Below, piece after piece: positions 61,226-64,000 of a DNA stretch of 64,000 nucleotides. Each line of letters starts with the position of its first letter. Positions within the stretch are counted from its first letter, which is position 1. Position numbers and translations under genes: made by a program. The notes beneath the pieces are model-generated. The model searched no databases, was not told where the DNA came from, and saw only the letters and a list, made by a program, of their open reading frames with translations. The DNA comes from Bacillus sp. 123MFChir2 (GTDB taxonomy: Bacteria; Bacillota; Bacilli; Bacillales; Bacillaceae_G): the NCBI RefSeq assembly GCF_000383235.1, contig NZ_KB910942.1, positions 1-64,000 on the forward strand. Reading direction: 5' to 3'.

Positions 61226-62023
61226 TTAAAAATACATAACGACAGGTGAAATGATATAGTTATTCGCTGCAACTACTCCAAATCCCCCAAGCAAATTTGT
61301 AGGAAATCCTAAAAATTCATGTAAAATTTCGCTTGGTTGCTTATCTACCAAGTTCGAATAGTCTAGAGAATTTATTTCTTTTTTATTTATTTTTTTTGTT
61401 ATTTTTCCAATAAGGGTAATTTCAACTGATGCATCTGCTGAACCATATTTAAAAGCGAGTTCTCCTATGCTCTCTGTTAAATAGCACTCCTTAACTGGTA
61501 TTAAACAATTATCCATCTTTATAAATGAGCTATATGGAATAGCCTCTTTAATGTATACCAACATATCTTTTACTGAATGAATCTTATTCTTTTGTACACT
61601 CACCATATTCTCGTAAGTTTTTTCAAGTTCATTCAGAAAAACAGTCCTTTGTTCGAGTGTTAAAGTTTGTTCAAGGATAGTTTGTACTTCTACATTTTTT
61701 GCTTCTTCTAATTTATTAAAAAGAAATTTAATAAATTTATCGTTTATCATTTTTTGAACAACATCAAAATTTATTGGTTGAAAACCTGAAGTAAACTTGA
61801 CATATGTACCTGGAGTCAATTCTTCACTATCTTTCTGCTCATTAAAACTAACTAAAGAAGAATTTTTATGAAGATAATCTTCAAATTCTTTTAAAGCACT
61901 ATACTGCTGCCTTAGCGTATTTTCCTTTACCTCTATACTTCTCGTCGTACCGATCAATTCATTATTTATTTGTGCAATAAAAGAATGGATAACATCCTTA
62001 TCTAAGTATACCAACTCTTTCAA
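61226..62023 (-). CDS. DUF6414-like protein of unknown function
   Basis: 265 residues beginning KELVYLDKDVIHSFIAQINN, with a LGGFGVVAANNYIISPVVMYF end. Proteins starting with a YLD...FIAQ pattern form a family (DUF6414, recall) often near defence or mobile genes. The middle holds a long helix (FLFNKLEEAKNVEVQTILEQ). AGGGGGAAC precedes the ATG. Function unknown. Confidence 0.6.
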   Translation of the reverse strand: MKELVYLDKDVIHSFIAQINNELIGTTRSIEVKENTLRQQYSALKEFEDYLHKNSSLVSFNEQKDSEELTPGTYVKFTSGFQPINFDVVQKMINDKFIKFLFNKLEEAKNVEVQTILEQTLTLEQRTVFLNELEKTYENMVSVQKNKIHSVKDMLVYIKEAIPYSSFIKMDNCLIPVKECYLTESIGELAFKYGSADASVEITLIGKITKKINKKEINSLDYSNLVDKQPSEILHEFLGFPTNLLGGFGVVAANNYIISPVVMYF

Positions 62024-62434
62024 AAATAGTTCCCCCTAAAGAATATTTATTTATTCAGTTATTATAATATCTTTTTGTGTACATAGATATAGATTTATCA
62101 ATTAATATATATGTGTTTTAATGAAAAGTTTTACGCATATACTCTTATATTTATTAATTTTATATAAAGAGGCATCAGTATATCCATCAACAAAAGAACA
62201 TTTTGTTAAGTGACAAAAAAGGCGTTTAACAAAATGCGGGTCATTCTATTCAACAATCGGGACAAATTGTTGAACAAAACCTTATAAAAAATAAGATTTC
62301 TATGTAATAGCTTAGAAGAGATTGTGAAAGTTTGTACTTAAATTAACGGGACAGCTTGAATGAGTTCCATAAAATGCTAAAATAAGAATATAAATTCTAT
62401 TTTGATTATACTGTCAATATTAAGGGGAGGACAA
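62024..62434. other. Intergenic region with nested inverted repeats
   Basis: About 410 bp without a gene. ACATTTTGTTAA near 62203 pairs with TTTAACAAAATG near 62226, and CAACAAT ... ATTGTTG near 62260-62275 forms a hairpin. These may be remnants of a mobile end; nothing else seen. Confidence 0.4.
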
Positions 62435-63304
62435 ATGAAATACATGAAACATAAAATTGCTTTACTAGCAGATGTCCATGGAAATGCAAGTGCTTTAAAA
62501 GCAGTTATCGAAGATTCGATTAAAGAAAGTGTCACTGACTATTGGTTTTTAGGAGATTTAATCATGCCTGGGCCTGGGGCAAATGATTTATTTGAAATAT
62601 TAGATAGTATTAAAGTTGCTACTTATGTTAAAGGAAACTGGGAAGACTGCTTCCTTGACGTACTGAATAAAGAGATTGACTTTGATAATGCTTCTGATAT
62701 CTATGTTTCTAGGTTAGTTCAGTACCAGTGTGAAAATTTAGATGAAAACTATATTAATCTTATTAAGAATTTACCATTACACCTAACAAAACAAGTTAAT
62801 AATCTATCTATCAGTATTAGTCATAATCTACAAAATAAAAATTATGGCGGGGATTTATGGCCCACTAATAATCAGAAAAATTTTGATCAGTTATTTGAGC
62901 ATGATTACGATATTGCGATTTATGCTCATACCCATCACCAATTGTTACGCTATAGTAGCAATGATCAATTGATTATTAACCCAGGAACTATAGGACAGCC
63001 TTTTTATAAATGGGACAAGTTACATTCTGACCTACGTGCTCAGTATGCAATTCTTGAAATTGATGAGACGGGGATTGCTGAGGTGAAATTCAAAAAAATT
63101 TCCTATGATGTAGAAAAGGAATTAAAAAACGCTATTAATAATAAACTTCCTTATGTTGACTTATACCGAGAAATGCTCGAGACAGGGAAAACTCATACCC
63201 ATGATATTGAATTATTACAAAAGTTCAATGATAAATTTAATTATAAAAATGAGGTAATTAATTTTTTTGAAAAAAATTATTGGAAATTCAAGGAAATGAA
63301 ATGA
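62435..63304 (+). CDS. Calcineurin-like metallophosphoesterase
   Basis: 289 residues from ATG 62435 (GGGGAGG upstream). Metal ligands: ALLADVHGNASALKAV (DxH), YWFLGDLIMPGP (GD), YVKGNWEDCF (replacing the usual GNHD), SISHNLQNKN (His) and IYAHTHHQLL (HxHH). The GNWE variant in place of GNHD is unusual but occurs in the family. Related to the gene at 54919. Substrate unknown. Confidence 0.85.
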   Translation: MKYMKHKIALLADVHGNASALKAVIEDSIKESVTDYWFLGDLIMPGPGANDLFEILDSIKVATYVKGNWEDCFLDVLNKEIDFDNASDIYVSRLVQYQCENLDENYINLIKNLPLHLTKQVNNLSISISHNLQNKNYGGDLWPTNNQKNFDQLFEHDYDIAIYAHTHHQLLRYSSNDQLIINPGTIGQPFYKWDKLHSDLRAQYAILEIDETGIAEVKFKKISYDVEKELKNAINNKLPYVDLYREMLETGKTHTHDIELLQKFNDKFNYKNEVINFFEKNYWKFKEMK

Positions 63305-63807
63305 ACCCTCTTCAACCAACCTGTCGTTAGTTGAAGAAGACACATACTTATAATAATCCACAATCGAACGCTATTGTGAAATAAAACTTAGATTTTTAAA
63401 TGATTGTATTGTTATATTTTTTAGTGTAGTGAAGGATCTTACATTAAGATTAAACAACTATATTTTTAACCCCGTCCTATATTTAGAACGGGGTTATACT
63501 TGTTTGAGTTTTTAAAATCAAATAACTTCATTGTCATTTTACACATTTCAATTTACATCCCATGTAAATTGAAATACGCCGTAAATATATAAAAAGTATA
63601 TTAGCTCTAACTCATATACCTTGAAGTTTGTCTATCATCTATTTTTCCATTCTATATTTCTGTATTTTCCAAAGTTCTCCTTCTTTTCTAAGCACTTCTC
63701 ATCATTCAATACGCTACAGTAAATTATTCATCCTATATCTTACATGTATTATTAAATAAACCACATACTAAGTTTGAACTTATTTACAATAAAGTGAGGC
63801 TTATTAC
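63305..63807. other. Intergenic region upstream of zwf
   Basis: About 500 bp. A terminator hairpin (see 63467-63496) ends the phosphoesterase transcript. A palindromic TTTACAT/ATGTAAA near 63552-63570 lies about 240 bp before zwf. The rest is AT-rich with no gene. Confidence 0.4.
63467..63496. terminator. GC-rich terminator hairpin after the phosphoesterase
   Basis: TAACCCCGT / ACGGGGTTA form a 9-bp perfect stem with a 12-nt loop, 165 bp after the gene at 62435-63304. The flank is AT-rich on both sides. Confidence 0.6.
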
Positions 63808-64000
63808 ATGACAAAAACTCCTAAAGCTATTATTGTTATTTTTGGTGCGACGGGTGATTTGGCAAAACGCAAATTGTTTCCTTCCATTTATAGACTATAT
63901 CGAAGCGGCAAAATCTCTGATGATTTCGCTGTTGTTGGTGTTGCTAGAAGACCTTGGTCTAATGAAATATTTCGTGAAAATGTTAAACAATCTATTCATC
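63808..64000 (+). CDS. zwf: Glucose-6-phosphate 1-dehydrogenase, N-terminal part (window edge)
   Basis: From ATG 63808 (GTGAGG upstream) the frame reads [20 protein letters not shown], then [20 protein letters not shown] and [17 protein letters not shown] to the window end. [14 protein letters not shown] is the NADP-binding signature of Zwf, the first enzyme of the oxidative pentose phosphate pathway. The remaining ~430 residues are outside the window, so integrity is unknown. Confidence 0.93.
   Translation, partial: MTKTPKAIIVIFGATGDLAKRKLFPSIYRLYRSGKISDDFAVVGVARRPWSNEIFRENVKQSIH

Noticed and set aside
63540-63575. Palindromic TTTACAT/ATGTAAA upstream of zwf as an operator
   Set aside because: It lies about 240 bp from the start codon and the repeats are AT-rich and short, so it may be chance.

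Overview
The window looks like chromosome from a Bacillus cereus group bacterium (B. cereus, B. thuringiensis or a close relative). The DNA is AT-rich, ribosome binding sites are strong AGGAGG-type, and genes are short and single or in small operons, mostly on the minus strand. Group-typical content supports this: a type-H small acid-soluble spore protein, a sporulation-type leucine/branched-acyl catabolic operon, DUF3992 spore-appendage-like proteins, IS231/IS4-like and IS21 debris, and a short MutS2-like protein. Species cannot be set from this window. No rRNA, tRNA, CRISPR array or prophage was seen.

Layout. 1-500: an IS21-family end interrupts a C45 peptidase gene. 576-3440: MerR regulator, M3 oligopeptidase, small protein. 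3493-4725: a MITE-like element with target duplication, then a decayed bacteriocin-like peptide gene with two small membrane proteins. 4858-17014: housekeeping and accessory enzymes (MurB, GrpB-like, nucleosidase, kinases, NUDIX, methyltransferase, deaminase, phosphatase) with a deletion scar joining two truncated genes at about 9205, ending with sspH. 17168-20421: an ABC/FtsX exporter. 21181-29371: a seven-gene leucine/isovalerate degradation operon. 29584-32981: DUF523/DUF1722 protein and a TetR-controlled ABC-2 exporter. 33199-34563: two membrane proteins richer in GC than their surroundings, one ABA4-like. 34709-38638: small genes, a frameshifted CopZ-like metallochaperone, and a BlaI/BlaR1-like sensor pair with tandem operators. 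38635-39390: a chain of four gene fragments (secreted protein, IS6 transposase, response regulator, histidine kinase). 39605-46366: PepD, GpmA, DEAD-box helicase, MutS2-like. 46897-47872: remains of IS200/IS605-type elements with an internally deleted TnpB and a probable omega-RNA/right end. 47907-50983: RNA ligase-like, methyltransferase and two DUF3992 (Ena-like) genes. 51009-54861: MBL hydrolase, a frameshifted gene, a truncated beta-lactamase-like gene and an IS4/resolvase chimera, with a 49-bp repeat at both ends of the last stretch. 54919-64000: phosphoesterases, acetyltransferase, XpaC/TelA-like pair, O-methyltransferase, a Rel/SpoT-like protein with a degraded synthetase half, and the start of zwf.

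How genes work together. The operon at 21181-29371 would take isovaleryl-CoA through dehydrogenation, biotin-dependent carboxylation, hydration and lyase cleavage to acetoacetate and acetyl-CoA; its B. subtilis counterpart (yng) is a mother-cell sporulation operon. With sspH, the YuzL-like protein and the DUF3992 pair it gives the window a clear spore theme. Sensor/export modules (BlaI/M56, TetR/ABC-2, ABC/FtsX) suggest envelope stress or antimicrobial responses. The strongest leads are the DUF3992 pair with its unusual downstream 23-bp inverted repeat, the GC-shifted ABA4-like pair, the degraded-synthetase Rel homologue, and the MITE with its exact 8-bp duplication.
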